Part shown: one piece after another, positions 54,224 to 63,774 of the stretch | Layout of the letters: every line of letters starts with the position of its first letter | Numbering within the stretch: the stretch's first letter is position 1 | DNA from: Bosea sp. 29B | GTDB taxonomy: Bacteria > Pseudomonadota > Alphaproteobacteria > Rhizobiales > Beijerinckiaceae | Length of the DNA: 64,000 bases | Direction: 5' to 3' | Assembly: GCF_902506165.1 (NCBI RefSeq) | Contig: NZ_LR733817.1 | Coordinates: 3,085,937-3,149,936 of the forward strand | Position numbers and translations under genes: made by a program | Notes under the pieces: generated by a model | Told to the model about the DNA's origin: nothing | The model's database searches: none | The model's input: the letters and a program-made list of their open reading frames with translations, nothing else

Positions 54224-54361
54224 ATGCTGGATCGTCAGCCGAAGCCCGAAAACGAGCAGCAAGACGACGAAAAGCTCGAAACCCCGCACCAGAAAACTGA
54301 GCAGGAGCCGGAGACTGAGCCTGTGTCGCCGCGCGACTATCAGGAAGGGTTCTGGAACTAA
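54224..54361 (+). CDS. Small acidic 45-aa protein
   Basis: Reads MLDRQPKPENEQQDDEKLET... and ends PRDYQEGFWN, with GAAAGGAGAGATC right before the ATG. The protein is almost entirely charged and polar, likely disordered. The strong ribosome site supports it. Function unknown. Confidence 0.55.
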   Translation: MLDRQPKPENEQQDDEKLETPHQKTEQEPETEPVSPRDYQEGFWN

Positions 54362-54495
54362 TTGGCCTTGCAAAGCTGGTGGAGGGCGATGGCTTGCCCT
54401 CCGGGGACGGGTGACGAACTTCGACCAGCCTTCTTAGCCAGGTGATCGCTGTTGGCCGCCAGCCGCCACTGCTATGCACGACGGAACTTGGGAGC

Positions 54496-54684
54496 TCAGC
54501 GTTGCTCGCCGCGCGCATCGCTTTCGAGTTCGGCAGCGCTAATGATCACGCCTTTTCGAAGCACCGTGCACGACCGTAGTGATGGTAGCGTCTGCGCCTT
54601 TCGGAAAATGCGCAGTGCGTCCGTTGCGTTGGCTGCGCGATCCTTGGTGGTGGAGCCGCGGACTGTGGCTTTGATCTGATACAA
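54496..54684 (-). CDS. Hypothetical 62-aa protein
   Basis: Begins (TTG) MYQIKATVRGSTTKDRAANA and ends ISAAELESDARGEQR, a pattern I recall from small alphaproteobacterial proteins of unknown function. GAGG lies 6 nt before the TTG. Moderate support. Confidence 0.45.
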   Translation of the reverse strand: MYQIKATVRGSTTKDRAANATDALRIFRKAQTLPSLRSCTVLRKGVIISAAELESDARGEQR

Positions 54685-54869
54685 ATTGGCCTCTGGTTTG
54701 GGGATGGCGGCGGGATAGCCAAAGAGCCGCCGGTTCGGAAAGCCCCTTCCAGGCGGTTACGGGGCCATGTTGCGCAGAAGACGCAGGCGCACCGACTGGC
54801 GATTGCGCCTGGTCCCCTCCTATGAGCCGCCTGGATCGAGCGGTACGATTCCCTCTACGACCGCAGACG

Positions 54870-55772
54870 TCAGGCTGCTTGCTGGAGCGGCTTCGGCCTC
54901 ATCAAGTGGACGTAGTCAGATGGGTAAGGTCCGATGTCCGGATCGGCATGAACCAGGATTGGCAGGAGGTCCGCCAGCACCGGGAGCTGTTGGAGCTGGT
55001 GCTCGTCAGCGAAGGTTTGCTGCAAAGCCTGCAGTTGATCGAAGTTCCAGGTGCTCAACCCGTCGGACAGAAGATATCGGTCCTCGGTTTCGAAAGAATC
55101 CCACGGATTGAGGCGCTCGGGCCGCCGGCCTTCCCGCAGCCTCCACATTGGAAGGTAGTCCCGGGAGAAGACCACCCGCGCACCGTCTGTTTCGACGTCA
55201 TAGCCGTAGGGCAGGTAGAGCCGCGTCGGCAGGAAGAGCGGCGGTGGATTTCGCGGCGAGGTGTACTCGAAATCTCCGACGAAGCTCAGTGCCTTGTCCG
55301 AGATGACGTGCGTAGGGCGGCCAAAACGCCTCAGAATGACGATCTCGCCGTTGCGCCCGGCGGACCTCAATGTCCCCATCGCACCGGTTTCTCGGCGGGC
55401 TGCGAGGGGCAGGCAGGTCGCGCGCCAGCAGGCAAGCCTGATTGCAACCTGCTCTTGCAACCGAACCGGCCGATCGCCTGTCAGTCTTGCGATGGGCAGA
55501 TGGCACTGAACATCGCTGTCGGGCAGGCTCAAGCTCTGAGAAACCGACCGGATCAGGTGGCTTTGGCGATCGACAAACTGTTCGAGGGTCAATTGCTGAT
55601 CCAGGGTGCTCAGAGGACCCTGCGCAACCTGATGCTCGAACTCGAACCAATCGCGATAGCCGCATGCTTGAGCCAGAGCGTGGTGTACGCGGCCTAGTGG
55701 CACGCCTAAGGCACCGGCCAAGCGTTTGGCCGCCTTCTTTGCACGAGTCGTGTTCGGAAAATGCAGTCTCAT
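54870..55772 (-). CDS. Hypothetical 300-aa protein
   Basis: ATG at 55772 with GGGAGATTGGT upstream. The N-terminus (TRAKKAAKRLAGALGVPLGR, then HHALAQACGYRDWFEFEHQV) has the helical H-A-L-A..G-Y-x-D-W pattern found at the start of several plasmid and island proteins of unknown function. The rest has no family I recognise. The frame is open upstream to 55943 but that part is unlikely to be coding. Confidence 0.6.
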   Translation of the reverse strand: MRLHFPNTTRAKKAAKRLAGALGVPLGRVHHALAQACGYRDWFEFEHQVAQGPLSTLDQQLTLEQFVDRQSHLIRSVSQSLSLPDSDVQCHLPIARLTGDRPVRLQEQVAIRLACWRATCLPLAARRETGAMGTLRSAGRNGEIVILRRFGRPTHVISDKALSFVGDFEYTSPRNPPPLFLPTRLYLPYGYDVETDGARVVFSRDYLPMWRLREGRRPERLNPWDSFETEDRYLLSDGLSTWNFDQLQALQQTFADEHQLQQLPVLADLLPILVHADPDIGPYPSDYVHLMRPKPLQQAA

Positions 55773-56080
55773 ACCAATCTCCCAAGGGCGCCAATCATGG
55801 GTCGGTCCACTCGCCCTGCGGCGCGCTCGAAAGAGTGCCAGGGAAAATTTAGCCGTACTTGCCCCGAAGGCTTCACCATGTGGACGGTGCGGGAGACTGC
55901 TCCGCTGACTCAGATAGTTTTGTGAGTCGGCGGGATTCGTCAATCGCCGTGGCCTGACCTAGTCGGCGGAGCGAGCCGGCCAAGATACCGGAAACCTCGC
56001 AGGTTCACGCCGAGGGACGGGCCCTTGACGCCATATTCACCTCTCCCGGCTTAGCTCTGTCTCGGCTGAGGAGATGGACG
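55773..56080. other. Divergent intergenic region
   Basis: Holds the start regions of the 300-aa protein gene and of the KfrA-like gene. No repeated operator sequence could be made out by eye, although KfrA proteins usually bind direct or inverted repeats near their own gene. Confidence 0.35.
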
Positions 56081-56857
56081 ATGCCTACCCAACACCAGGT
56101 CTGGAGCATTGCGGACAGCTTGAGGGACAAGCCCGAACGCGTTTCGCTCCGGACAGTGCGGGCGGCCCTGCCGCGTGGCGGGTCCTATCGCGATATCGGT
56201 CCGCATCTCGCGGCATGGAAAGCGCAGCGAAGCTATCAGCCGCGCATCGAACTTGCAGTCCTTCCGGAGCATATGCAGACGGAAATGGCTCGCGCGGCCG
56301 CCAATCTGTGGGAAGCGGCCATGCAGCAGGCAACTCGGCTGTTGAACGCGGAGCGCGAGCAGCTTTCCGCGGTCGCTGCGGTCGATCGGGAGCTGAGAGA
56401 CGAAGCGCTCGCTAGTGCCGATGTCCTTTCAGCCCAGGTCGAGAGCCTTAAGGCCGAAATTTCCAGGTTGACGAACGAACTTGAGCAGTCGCGATCCCAG
56501 TCAAATGGGTTGCTAGAAAAGCTGATGGCGACACGGCCGGCGACACCGGTGAAGCCGGATTCGAGCCGTTCGGAAGTGTTCTGGGAAGATGTCCTCGATC
56601 GCGTTCTTGAGATGCTGCTTGCGGAGCCTGTCGGCAGCCGGGGACTGATTTGCGGACAGATTCTGAAGCGAATGCCTGCCGATATTCTGGAAAGAGCGGA
56701 ACGAGAAGGCGAGGTCGTCAACCAGGAAAACTTGATGATTCGCCTTCATCGGAGCTTTGCTCAAGGACGCAGATTTGTGCGCGAGGTCGGTCACTACCGG
56801 CCGTTGTCACGGCCTTCTGATCAGGACGAAACTCAAATCCGAGTAAATCCCGAGTGA
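56081..56857 (+). CDS. KfrA-like DNA-binding protein
   Basis: A 258-aa protein with a KfrA_N-type DNA-binding domain at the N-terminus (VSLRTVRAALPRGGSYRDIG, then LAAWKAQRSY) and a coiled coil at about residues 85-160 (VESLKAEISRLTNELEQSRS). KfrA proteins organise plasmid DNA and autorepress (family knowledge). GAGGAGATGGACG precedes the ATG. Its place beside the terminal recombinase fits a role in element maintenance or control. The final 90 residues have no recognised domain. Confidence 0.8.
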   Translation: MPTQHQVWSIADSLRDKPERVSLRTVRAALPRGGSYRDIGPHLAAWKAQRSYQPRIELAVLPEHMQTEMARAAANLWEAAMQQATRLLNAEREQLSAVAAVDRELRDEALASADVLSAQVESLKAEISRLTNELEQSRSQSNGLLEKLMATRPATPVKPDSSRSEVFWEDVLDRVLEMLLAEPVGSRGLICGQILKRMPADILERAEREGEVVNQENLMIRLHRSFAQGRRFVREVGHYRPLSRPSDQDETQIRVNPE

Positions 56858-56883
56858 TAGGCCGCCCACTGTTGACTTGTCCG

Positions 56884-58593
56884 TCACGAGCGCGCTTTGG
56901 CCGCCGTTCCAGACGCCTTGCGCGCCTTGGCGCCCGGAAAGCCCTTCCATTCTACCGGAGGCTGTTCGGAATCGTAGCCTAGGTCTTCGAGTTCCTGTTG
57001 CTCGGCTTCAGTCAGCGGGCGCGGTATAAGCGCGATCGGCGGCATACGTCGCGGAGGGTCGGAGGAGTGAACTACTCCGCTGAACAGGACTTCGACGCTG
57101 CTGGGGTAAAAGGATAGCCTCGCGATGCCATTGCGGAGCGTTTGGGCGATCTTGATCCGTAAATTCACAAGATCGTCCCCGAACGCGCTCTCCATTTCCT
57201 CAAGCAATTCAGACAGAATTTTCAGGTTTTCTGCAGGAGAGACCCGATTCTTGATTTCCTGATCGTCAGATTTCAGTTTGTCGATCTGACTTTGAAGTTC
57301 GTTTATCTCAATCGATAGGCTGTTCGCCTTCGGGACAAGGTCGGCGTTGAATTCGGCCATGGCCATCACGTTGCGGCGCCGTGTCATGATTACGGCTTGA
57401 GCGGCGATCAACGCGTCGATGTCGTTGCCCGGGGCAGGTTCCGGAGCAAGTTTGCTCCAGTCGACAAGCCGCCCCTGCGCCAGGACAAGTTCCTCGATCT
57501 TTTCGACCGACCACCGTGCGCCATTCGTACACCCGGCTCTACGGGCGTAAGAGGAACACAAGAAATACCGCCCGCCCTTCGGTTTGGGCCCTTTGTTTTC
57601 GGTCATCATGCGGCTCTGGCAGGCACCGCAATAGCCGAGGCCATTCAGCAGATTGATCACCCGTTCCGATCTTGGCCCGCCAGCGGCGACGCGGGATTGA
57701 ATGGCGACCTTCGCGCGATAGAACTGGCCGGGCGAAATAACCCGCGGGTAATAGCTTGGAAGCGGATCCCCATGCGCTTCTTTGCCGCCGCCCTTCAGCT
57801 TCCGCATCGGCTGGAATTGACCCAACACCGCCTTGTTTGTCAGAATTTTGGCGATCGCGCTCGGATGCCATTTTGCGCCGCGCCCGAAACAATCCACCCC
57901 CTCATCATTGAGTTGCCTCACGATGGTCCTTCGACCCACGCCCTGGATCGTCGAATCGAAGATGCGCCGCACGATCCCCACGCGGTCGGGAATAGCTTCG
58001 AACCTCTGATTCTTGCCCGAGCCGGTGACCTGAAGCCAAGCCGGAGCGCGGCGAGTCATCACCGTGCCTCTGCTAGTCGCCTGCGCGCGCTTGTTCGCCC
58101 AAGCCTCCGACAGGCGCATCGACTTGACCTCGGATTCCTGATTGGCCCTCAGGATCGTGCCAATCAGCGAGTAGATCAGTCCGTCGTTCTCGCCGAGTGT
58201 CTCCTTGGAGTATGTCTGGTTGTCGACGAGTGAGACGATGATGATGCCGGCATCGATCAGCTGAAGCATGACCGGCATCGCTTCGAGCACCTTCTTCCGG
58301 CTCAATCGATCCAATGACTCGACGAGCAGGTAGGTGCCCGCCGGAATCTTCCCAGTCTCGATGAGCTTGAGGATCGCCTTCAGGTTCTCCGCGATGTCGG
58401 TGAATGCCGACGTTCCCGCGTCGGTGAAAGTCGTGTTGATTGGAATGCGTTCGCGAGTGGACCAGTCCAACGCCTTCTTTTTCTGGCGGCGAATGCTGTC
58501 GCCCTTGGCTTGCTCGGGCGTCGAAAAACGCATGTAGGATATGGCATAAGGCTGGGCCGCGGCTGCAGCTTGCTTGCTCGATTTTTTGGCCAT
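56884..58593 (-). CDS. Large serine recombinase at the comM junction
   Basis: A 569-aa protein. Resolvase domain at the N-terminus with SYMRFSTPEQ (catalytic Ser in YMRFS) and ESLDRLSRK; Recombinase domain to about residue 310; zinc ribbon at about 325-365 (YCGACQSRM...CSSYARRAGC); coiled coil at about 420-470. ATG at 58593 preferred over a TTG at 58599. The gene points away from comM and starts 111 nt from the comM fragment, the usual position of an integrase at the end of its element. It very likely catalysed insertion into comM (inference). Confidence 0.9.
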   Translation of the reverse strand: MAKKSSKQAAAAAQPYAISYMRFSTPEQAKGDSIRRQKKKALDWSTRERIPINTTFTDAGTSAFTDIAENLKAILKLIETGKIPAGTYLLVESLDRLSRKKVLEAMPVMLQLIDAGIIIVSLVDNQTYSKETLGENDGLIYSLIGTILRANQESEVKSMRLSEAWANKRAQATSRGTVMTRRAPAWLQVTGSGKNQRFEAIPDRVGIVRRIFDSTIQGVGRRTIVRQLNDEGVDCFGRGAKWHPSAIAKILTNKAVLGQFQPMRKLKGGGKEAHGDPLPSYYPRVISPGQFYRAKVAIQSRVAAGGPRSERVINLLNGLGYCGACQSRMMTENKGPKPKGGRYFLCSSYARRAGCTNGARWSVEKIEELVLAQGRLVDWSKLAPEPAPGNDIDALIAAQAVIMTRRRNVMAMAEFNADLVPKANSLSIEINELQSQIDKLKSDDQEIKNRVSPAENLKILSELLEEMESAFGDDLVNLRIKIAQTLRNGIARLSFYPSSVEVLFSGVVHSSDPPRRMPPIALIPRPLTEAEQQELEDLGYDSEQPPVEWKGFPGAKARKASGTAAKARS

Positions 58594-58703
58594 CGCCAAC
58601 GCTCAACACTTCGTCCACAGCAATCTTAGCGGCTGATTTCCTTCAAGAATTCTAACGGTGTCAAGGATCGAAATGGCGATTCATGGTTGACGCTTCATAA
58701 TGT
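58594..58703. other. Probable attachment-site end of the island
   Basis: About 110 nt between the recombinase start codon and the first in-frame codons of the comM fragment. An in-frame TAG at 58703-58705 directly precedes the HN of the comM H-N-x-L-M block, so the crossover lies at or very near 58700-58711. The core sequence cannot be defined without the other end. Confidence 0.55.
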
Positions 58704-59614
58704 AGCACAATATGCTGATGAACGGGCCACCCGGCGCCGGCAAGTCGATGCTGGCGAGCCGTTTGCCCTCGATCCTGCCGCCGCTCGATCCACGCGAATT
58801 GCTCGAAGTCTCGATGGTGCTCTCGGTCGCCGGCCATCTCGCCGATGGCAAGTTGACCGACCGGCGCCCTTTCCGCGCCCCGCATCATTCGGCCTCGATG
58901 GCGGCGCTGGTCGGAGGAGGCCTGCAGGCCCGGCCCGGCGAAATCTCGCTCGCCCATCACGGCGTGCTCTTCCTCGACGAGCTGCCGGAGTTCCAGGCGC
59001 AGGCGCTCGATGCTTTGCGCCAGCCGATGGAGACCGGCGAGGTGCTGATCTCGCGCGCCAATCATCGCGCCGTCTATCCCGCGAAGTTCCAGCTGATCGC
59101 GGCGATGAATCCCTGTCGCTGCGGCAAGGCGACCGAGCCGGGCTATGCCTGCCGCCGCCAGCCGAACGAGCGCTGCATGGCGGGCTACCAGGCCAGGATT
59201 TCCGGCCCGATGCTCGACCGGATCGACATCACCATCGACGTTCCCGCCCTGACGGCGGCCGATCTCATTCTGCCCGCAGCGCCCGAAGGCTCGGCCGAGG
59301 TCGCCGCCCGCGTCGCTGCGGCCCGCGCTCGCCAGTCGGAGCGCTATGCCGCGCTCGGCCTTCCCGGCGGCACGACCAATGCCCGCTGTCCCGCCGCGTT
59401 GCTCGACGATATCGCGCGGCCGGATGCAGCCGGGCTCGCGCTGCTGCGCAGTGCCGCCGAGGCGATGCGGTTGACGGCGCGCGGCTATCACCGCGTGCTC
59501 AAGGTCGCGCGCACGCTTGCCGACCTCGACGGCGAGGATCATCTGGGGCGTATCCATCTCGCCGAGGCGCTGTCCTATCGCTCGCGCATCGACCAGGCGG
59601 CCCAAGCCGCCTGA
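58704..59614 (+). pseudogene. comM: ComM (YifB-type Mg-chelatase-like ATPase), 3' half only
   Basis: The frame resumes at HNMLMNGPPGAGKSMLASRL, the Walker A of ComM, and continues with LSVAGHLADG, FRAPHHSASMAALVGGG, LFLDELPEF, AAMNPCRCG, the zinc-binding Cys cluster and a C-terminal helical domain, ending normally. The N-terminal domain of roughly 200 residues is missing, replaced by the island, and an in-frame TAG precedes the fragment. ComM is a helicase that aids branch migration in natural transformation (family knowledge), so this copy is disrupted. Another start at 58712 could yield a truncated protein. Confidence 0.9.
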
Positions 59615-59722
59615 TGAAGGATTGCCGCCTGATGAAAGGTTAACGAAACCATTCAAACCATCCGGCATCCTCACGCGGAGGGCGAACCCTTTCTCAAGAG
59701 GGCGCGTGATAGATGAGATGAC

Positions 59723-61819
59723 ATGATCGAGCTGCCGTCCTCCCTCATCCTGTTGACCGGCGCCGCCATCGCCTTGGCGCTCGCCTGTGCCATCGTCGCG
59801 ATCCGGCTGCTGCGGGAGCGCCGGCAGGTGACCCGGCAGGCGAGGGCGCTGACGGCCGATGTCGAGAAGCTGAGCGACCGGCTCTGGGTGCTCGCCGACA
59901 GCGAGGAACGCTATCGCAGTCTGATCGAGGCGCAGGGCGACCTGATCGTGCGCCGCAGCGAGGGCCGGATCATCTACGCCAACGCCGCCTATGCAGCGCT
60001 GATCGGCAAGAGTGAAACCGAGGCCGTCGGCAGCGTCGAGCAGCCGCGCGTGCGCAGCGCCCGGCCGGTGCAGGCCCTGCCGGGGGGCGCTCGCGTCGTC
60101 GACGAATGCATCGAGACGCAAGAGGGCGAGCGTTGGCTCTCCTGGGTCGAGACTGTCGTCCCTGTCGCCGCCGGCCAGACCGTGCTGCAGCGGGTCGGCC
60201 GCGAGATCAGCGGGCGCATCGCTGCTGAAACAGCGCTGGAGGAAGCGCGCAGCCGGGCCGAGGAGGCGAGCGCCGCCAAGTCGCGCTTCCTGGCGACCGT
60301 CAGTCATGAATTCCGCACGCCGCTCAATGGCATCCTGGGGATGGCCGACCTGCTCGGCGACACCAGGCTCGACCCGGAGCAGGCGACCTATGTCAAGGCG
60401 CTCAGAAGCTCTGGCGAGGCGCTGCTCGGTCTCGTCGACGACATCCTCGACTTCGCCAAGGTCGAGGCCGGCAAGCTCGAACTCGCCGACGCGCCGTTCG
60501 ATCCTGCCGCGCTGATCGAGGACGTCACCGAGCTGATGGCGCCGCGCGCCCAGGCCAAGGGCATCGAGATCTCCACTTTGCTCGGGCCCGCCCTGTCGGG
60601 AAGGCTCGTCGGGGATGCGGAGCGCCTGCGCCAGATCCTGCTGAATCTCGTCGGCAATGCCGTGAAGTTCACGCAAGCAGGCGGCGTCGGTATCGAGGCG
60701 GATGCTGTCGCTGGTCAGTTCGTCGTCGCCATCGCCGATACCGGGCCGGGCATTCCGGCCGAGCGCCTGGCGACGATCTTCGAGGAGTTCGAGCAGGGCG
60801 GCATGACCGGCCATCGCGACCAGGCCGGTACTGGTCTCGGCCTCGCCATCGCCCGCCGGCTCGCCCGCGCCATGGGCGGGGAGATCGAAGCCGGTAATCG
60901 CGCGGAGGCCGGCGCATTGTTCCGGCTGGCCTTGCCGCTGCGATCTGACATGGCCGGAACCGCGCGCCCGGCCTCGCCGAACTGGCAGGGTCGGCGGATC
61001 CTGGTGGCATCCTCGGCGCCGTTCAGCGCGGCCCATATCGCCGCTTGCCTCGAACGGACGGGCGCGCAGGTCCTGCGGGCTGGCGATCACGCGCAGGCCT
61101 TGGCGGCGCTCGCCGGCGATTCGGCCCTGTCCGCGGTGCTGGTCGACCGCAATCTTCCGGGCGGCGAGGTCGAGGCGGTGGCGGCCGCGGCGCGGCGCGC
61201 CGGTGTCGCCGATATCGTGATCATGCTGGCGCCGGCCGAGCGCCGCAGCTTCGGCTCTCCCTATGCCGCCGGCTTCAGCGGCTTCCTCGTCAAGCCGGTC
61301 CGGGCGCGTTCGCTGCAAGTGCGGCTCGACCCGGTCGAGCGGTTGCAGCACGCAGCCGAGGCGGTGCCGGAGGGCGATGCGTCGGCGCAACAATCCGCCG
61401 CCGGTTTGCGAGTTCTGGTCGCCGAGGACAACGAGATCAACGCGCTTCTGCTGACTCGCACGCTGGAGCGGCTCGGCTGCATCGCGGTCTGGGCGCATGA
61501 TGGCGGCGAGGCTGTCCGCCTGGCCGAAGAGGCTCGTTCCGGCCGGTCGGCAGGTTTCGATCTTGCCCTGCTCGATGTCCGCATGCCGGTGCTGGACGGG
61601 CTCGCCGTCAGCAGACGGATCCGTGCGGCTGAGAAGGCGCAAGGCCTCGCCCGGATGCCGATCGTCGCCGTCAGCGCCAACACGGCGGAGGATGACAGGC
61701 GCGAGGCGCTCGCCGCCGGCATGGATGATTGCCTGGCTAAGCCACTGTCACGCGACCAGCTGCGTGGCTGGATCGAGCGGCTTTCGCAGCTGCGAACGGC
61801 ACAGATGCTGTCGGCGTAA
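59723..61819 (+). CDS. Hybrid histidine kinase with two receiver-type domains
   Basis: A 698-aa membrane-associated sensor. N-terminal transmembrane helix (about residues 5-30), PAS domain (about 60-160, YRSLIEAQGDLIVRRSEGRI), HisKA domain with SHEFRTPLNG (His at about 194), HATPase (FEQGG and GTGLGLAIA motifs), a degenerate receiver (about 425-530, LVDRNLPGG) and a C-terminal receiver with EDNEINALLL and LALLDVRMP (Asp at about 617). No cognate response regulator is adjacent. The input signal is unknown. This gene lies in the chromosomal segment beyond comM. Confidence 0.92.
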   Translation: MIELPSSLILLTGAAIALALACAIVAIRLLRERRQVTRQARALTADVEKLSDRLWVLADSEERYRSLIEAQGDLIVRRSEGRIIYANAAYAALIGKSETEAVGSVEQPRVRSARPVQALPGGARVVDECIETQEGERWLSWVETVVPVAAGQTVLQRVGREISGRIAAETALEEARSRAEEASAAKSRFLATVSHEFRTPLNGILGMADLLGDTRLDPEQATYVKALRSSGEALLGLVDDILDFAKVEAGKLELADAPFDPAALIEDVTELMAPRAQAKGIEISTLLGPALSGRLVGDAERLRQILLNLVGNAVKFTQAGGVGIEADAVAGQFVVAIADTGPGIPAERLATIFEEFEQGGMTGHRDQAGTGLGLAIARRLARAMGGEIEAGNRAEAGALFRLALPLRSDMAGTARPASPNWQGRRILVASSAPFSAAHIAACLERTGAQVLRAGDHAQALAALAGDSALSAVLVDRNLPGGEVEAVAAAARRAGVADIVIMLAPAERRSFGSPYAAGFSGFLVKPVRARSLQVRLDPVERLQHAAEAVPEGDASAQQSAAGLRVLVAEDNEINALLLTRTLERLGCIAVWAHDGGEAVRLAEEARSGRSAGFDLALLDVRMPVLDGLAVSRRIRAAEKAQGLARMPIVAVSANTAEDDRREALAAGMDDCLAKPLSRDQLRGWIERLSQLRTAQMLSA

Positions 61820-61944
61820 GCCACGGTTTGCTCCACAGGCGGTTGGCTTCGTCATCACAGTGACGTAGTTTTGTCGCGATCCCGTAAGACGGTCGGCGCA
61901 GAGCTGTCATGCGCCGATCCGAGATCGCAGGGGCCAGACCGTCT

Positions 61945-62901
61945 ATGACGCACGACGTTTTTCAGGGTTCCCGTCAGCCGGCAAAGCAGAAGCTGGCCGG
62001 CCAGGCCCTGTTGCAGCGTTTCTCCCCCTCGAACCTGCTGGCTGCCGGCAAGCAGCTTGGCGGCTTCGCTTTCCCCGGCGCTGACGCTCTGTCCGGCACG
62101 CTCGGCCGCTCCGGCACGCTCGAGGTCCGATTGGCGCGTGGCCCGCGCGAGATCTGGCGGGCGCAGCGCCTGCGCTACCGCGTGTTCTACCAGGAGATGT
62201 CGGCCAAGCCCGATGTCATCTCGCGCATGTTCCGCCGCGACGCCGACCGATTCGACGCCGTCTGCGATCATCTCCTCGTCATCGACCATGCCGCGCGCGG
62301 CCGCTTCGGCGGGATCAAGCCCAAGGTCGTCGGCACCTACAGGCTGATGCGCGAGCAGGCCGTGGCGAAGCTCGGCGGTTTCTACACCCAGTCCGAATTC
62401 GACATCGCGCCGCTGCTGGCGCGCCATCCCGACATGCGCTTCCTCGAGCTCGGCCGCTCCTGTGTGCTGAAGCCCTACCGCACCAAGAAGACGGTGGAGC
62501 TGCTCTGGCACGGAATCTGGGCCTATTGCCGCCATCACCGCATCGACGCGATGTTCGGCTGTGCCAGCCTGGACGGCACCGACCCCGACATGCTGGCCCT
62601 GCCGCTCAGCTTCATCCACCACCACGCCACCGCCCAGGGCGACTGGCGCGTCGTGGCCCAGCCCGATCGGCATGTGGCGATGGATCGCCTGCCTGCCGGC
62701 ATGGTCGACGCCAAGCTCGCGCTGAAATGCCTGCCGCCGCTGGTGAAGGGCTATCTGCGCCTCGGTGCCCGCTTCGGCGCCGGCGCCGTGGTCGACAAGC
62801 AGTTCGGCACCACCGACGTGCTGGTCATCCTGCCGGTCGCTGCGATCGACCGGCGCTATATCGAGTATCTCGACGGCGACGCCGGACGCTACGCCGCCTG
62901 A
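61945..62901 (+). CDS. olsB: OlsB-type ornithine-acyl-ACP N-acyltransferase
   Basis: A 318-aa GNAT/hemolysin-fold acyltransferase. The family block LEVRLARGPREIWRAQRLRY, then RYRVFYQEM, FDAVCDHLLVID and ELGRSCVLKPYR are visible. OlsB makes lyso-ornithine lipid from ornithine and 3-hydroxyacyl-ACP; OlsA then completes ornithine lipid (family knowledge). No olsA is in the window. A start at 61909 is equally possible. Confidence 0.8.
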   Translation: MTHDVFQGSRQPAKQKLAGQALLQRFSPSNLLAAGKQLGGFAFPGADALSGTLGRSGTLEVRLARGPREIWRAQRLRYRVFYQEMSAKPDVISRMFRRDADRFDAVCDHLLVIDHAARGRFGGIKPKVVGTYRLMREQAVAKLGGFYTQSEFDIAPLLARHPDMRFLELGRSCVLKPYRTKKTVELLWHGIWAYCRHHRIDAMFGCASLDGTDPDMLALPLSFIHHHATAQGDWRVVAQPDRHVAMDRLPAGMVDAKLALKCLPPLVKGYLRLGARFGAGAVVDKQFGTTDVLVILPVAAIDRRYIEYLDGDAGRYAA

Positions 62902-62907
62902 GCGTGA

Positions 62908-63774
62908 TCACTCGCCCGTGGCGGCGAGGTCGCGCAGCGCCTGCCGGTACTCCGGATAGTGGAAGGCATAGCCGAGTTCGCGCTTCACCAGCGCGTTCGA
63001 GACGCGCTTGTTCTCGCCATAGAAGCTCGCCGCCATCGGCGAGAGTCTTGCGGGGTCGAACGGGGTTTCCGGCGGTGGGGCGAGTCCGGTGACCTCGGCG
63101 GCGAAGCTGACGACATCCTGCGGCGGCGCCGGCTCGTCATCGGTGACGTTGTAGATCGCGCCGGCGCGCGGCGCCTCGATCGAGGCCATCAGCACGCCGG
63201 CGATGTCGTCGACATGGATGCGGTTGAAGACCTGGCCGGGTTTGATCAGCCGGTTGGCGGTGCCGCCCCGCAATTTGGTGATCGGATTGCGGCCGGGGCC
63301 GTAGATGCCGGAGAGGCGGAAGATCTGGACCGGCTTGCCGCTGCGTTCGCCGAAGGCGAGCCAGTCCTGCTCGATCTCCAGCCGCTGCCGCGAGCGCTTG
63401 CTGGTCGGACGGCACTCGGCGGTCTCATCGATCCAGGCGCCGCCATGGTCGCCATAGACGCCGATGGTCGAGAGATAGCCGATCCAGCGCAGCTTCTCGG
63501 CGGTCGCGAGCTTGTCGGCGAGCGCGCCGAGCACCGGATCGCCGTTCTCGTCGGGCTGGGCCGAGACCAATACGGCATCCGCCTCCGCGACGAGCTTTGC
63601 CAGGGGCGTCGACACCGCAAAGCCGCCGAAGACCAGCGTGTGCAGCCCTTGCTTGCTGAGCTCGCCGGCCTTCTCTGCCGAGCGCACCGTGCCGGTGACC
63701 TCCCAGCCCTTCGCCAGAGCGGCGCGCGCGAAGAACCCGGCGGAATAGCCGAGGCCGAAGATGACGAGCTTCAT
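62908..63774 (-). CDS. NAD-dependent epimerase/dehydratase-like SDR protein
   Basis: A 288-aa extended SDR-like protein with an N-terminal dinucleotide-binding motif (MKLVIFGLGYSAGFFA), YLSTIGVYGDHGG, FRLSGIYGPGRNP and RIHVDDIAGV, the usual epimerase motifs. The Y-x-x-x-K catalytic motif is not obvious, so the reaction is uncertain. The start overlaps the queG stop (ATGA), so they form an operon. Confidence 0.85.
   Translation of the reverse strand: MKLVIFGLGYSAGFFARAALAKGWEVTGTVRSAEKAGELSKQGLHTLVFGGFAVSTPLAKLVAEADAVLVSAQPDENGDPVLGALADKLATAEKLRWIGYLSTIGVYGDHGGAWIDETAECRPTSKRSRQRLEIEQDWLAFGERSGKPVQIFRLSGIYGPGRNPITKLRGGTANRLIKPGQVFNRIHVDDIAGVLMASIEAPRAGAIYNVTDDEPAPPQDVVSFAAEVTGLAPPPETPFDPARLSPMAASFYGENKRVSNALVKRELGYAFHYPEYRQALRDLAATGE

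Noticed and set aside
58661..61642. A 993-codon minus-strand frame opposite comM and the histidine kinase
   Set aside because: High GC keeps the antisense frame open. The plus-strand genes have clear domains; the antisense product is low-complexity Arg/Gly-rich.
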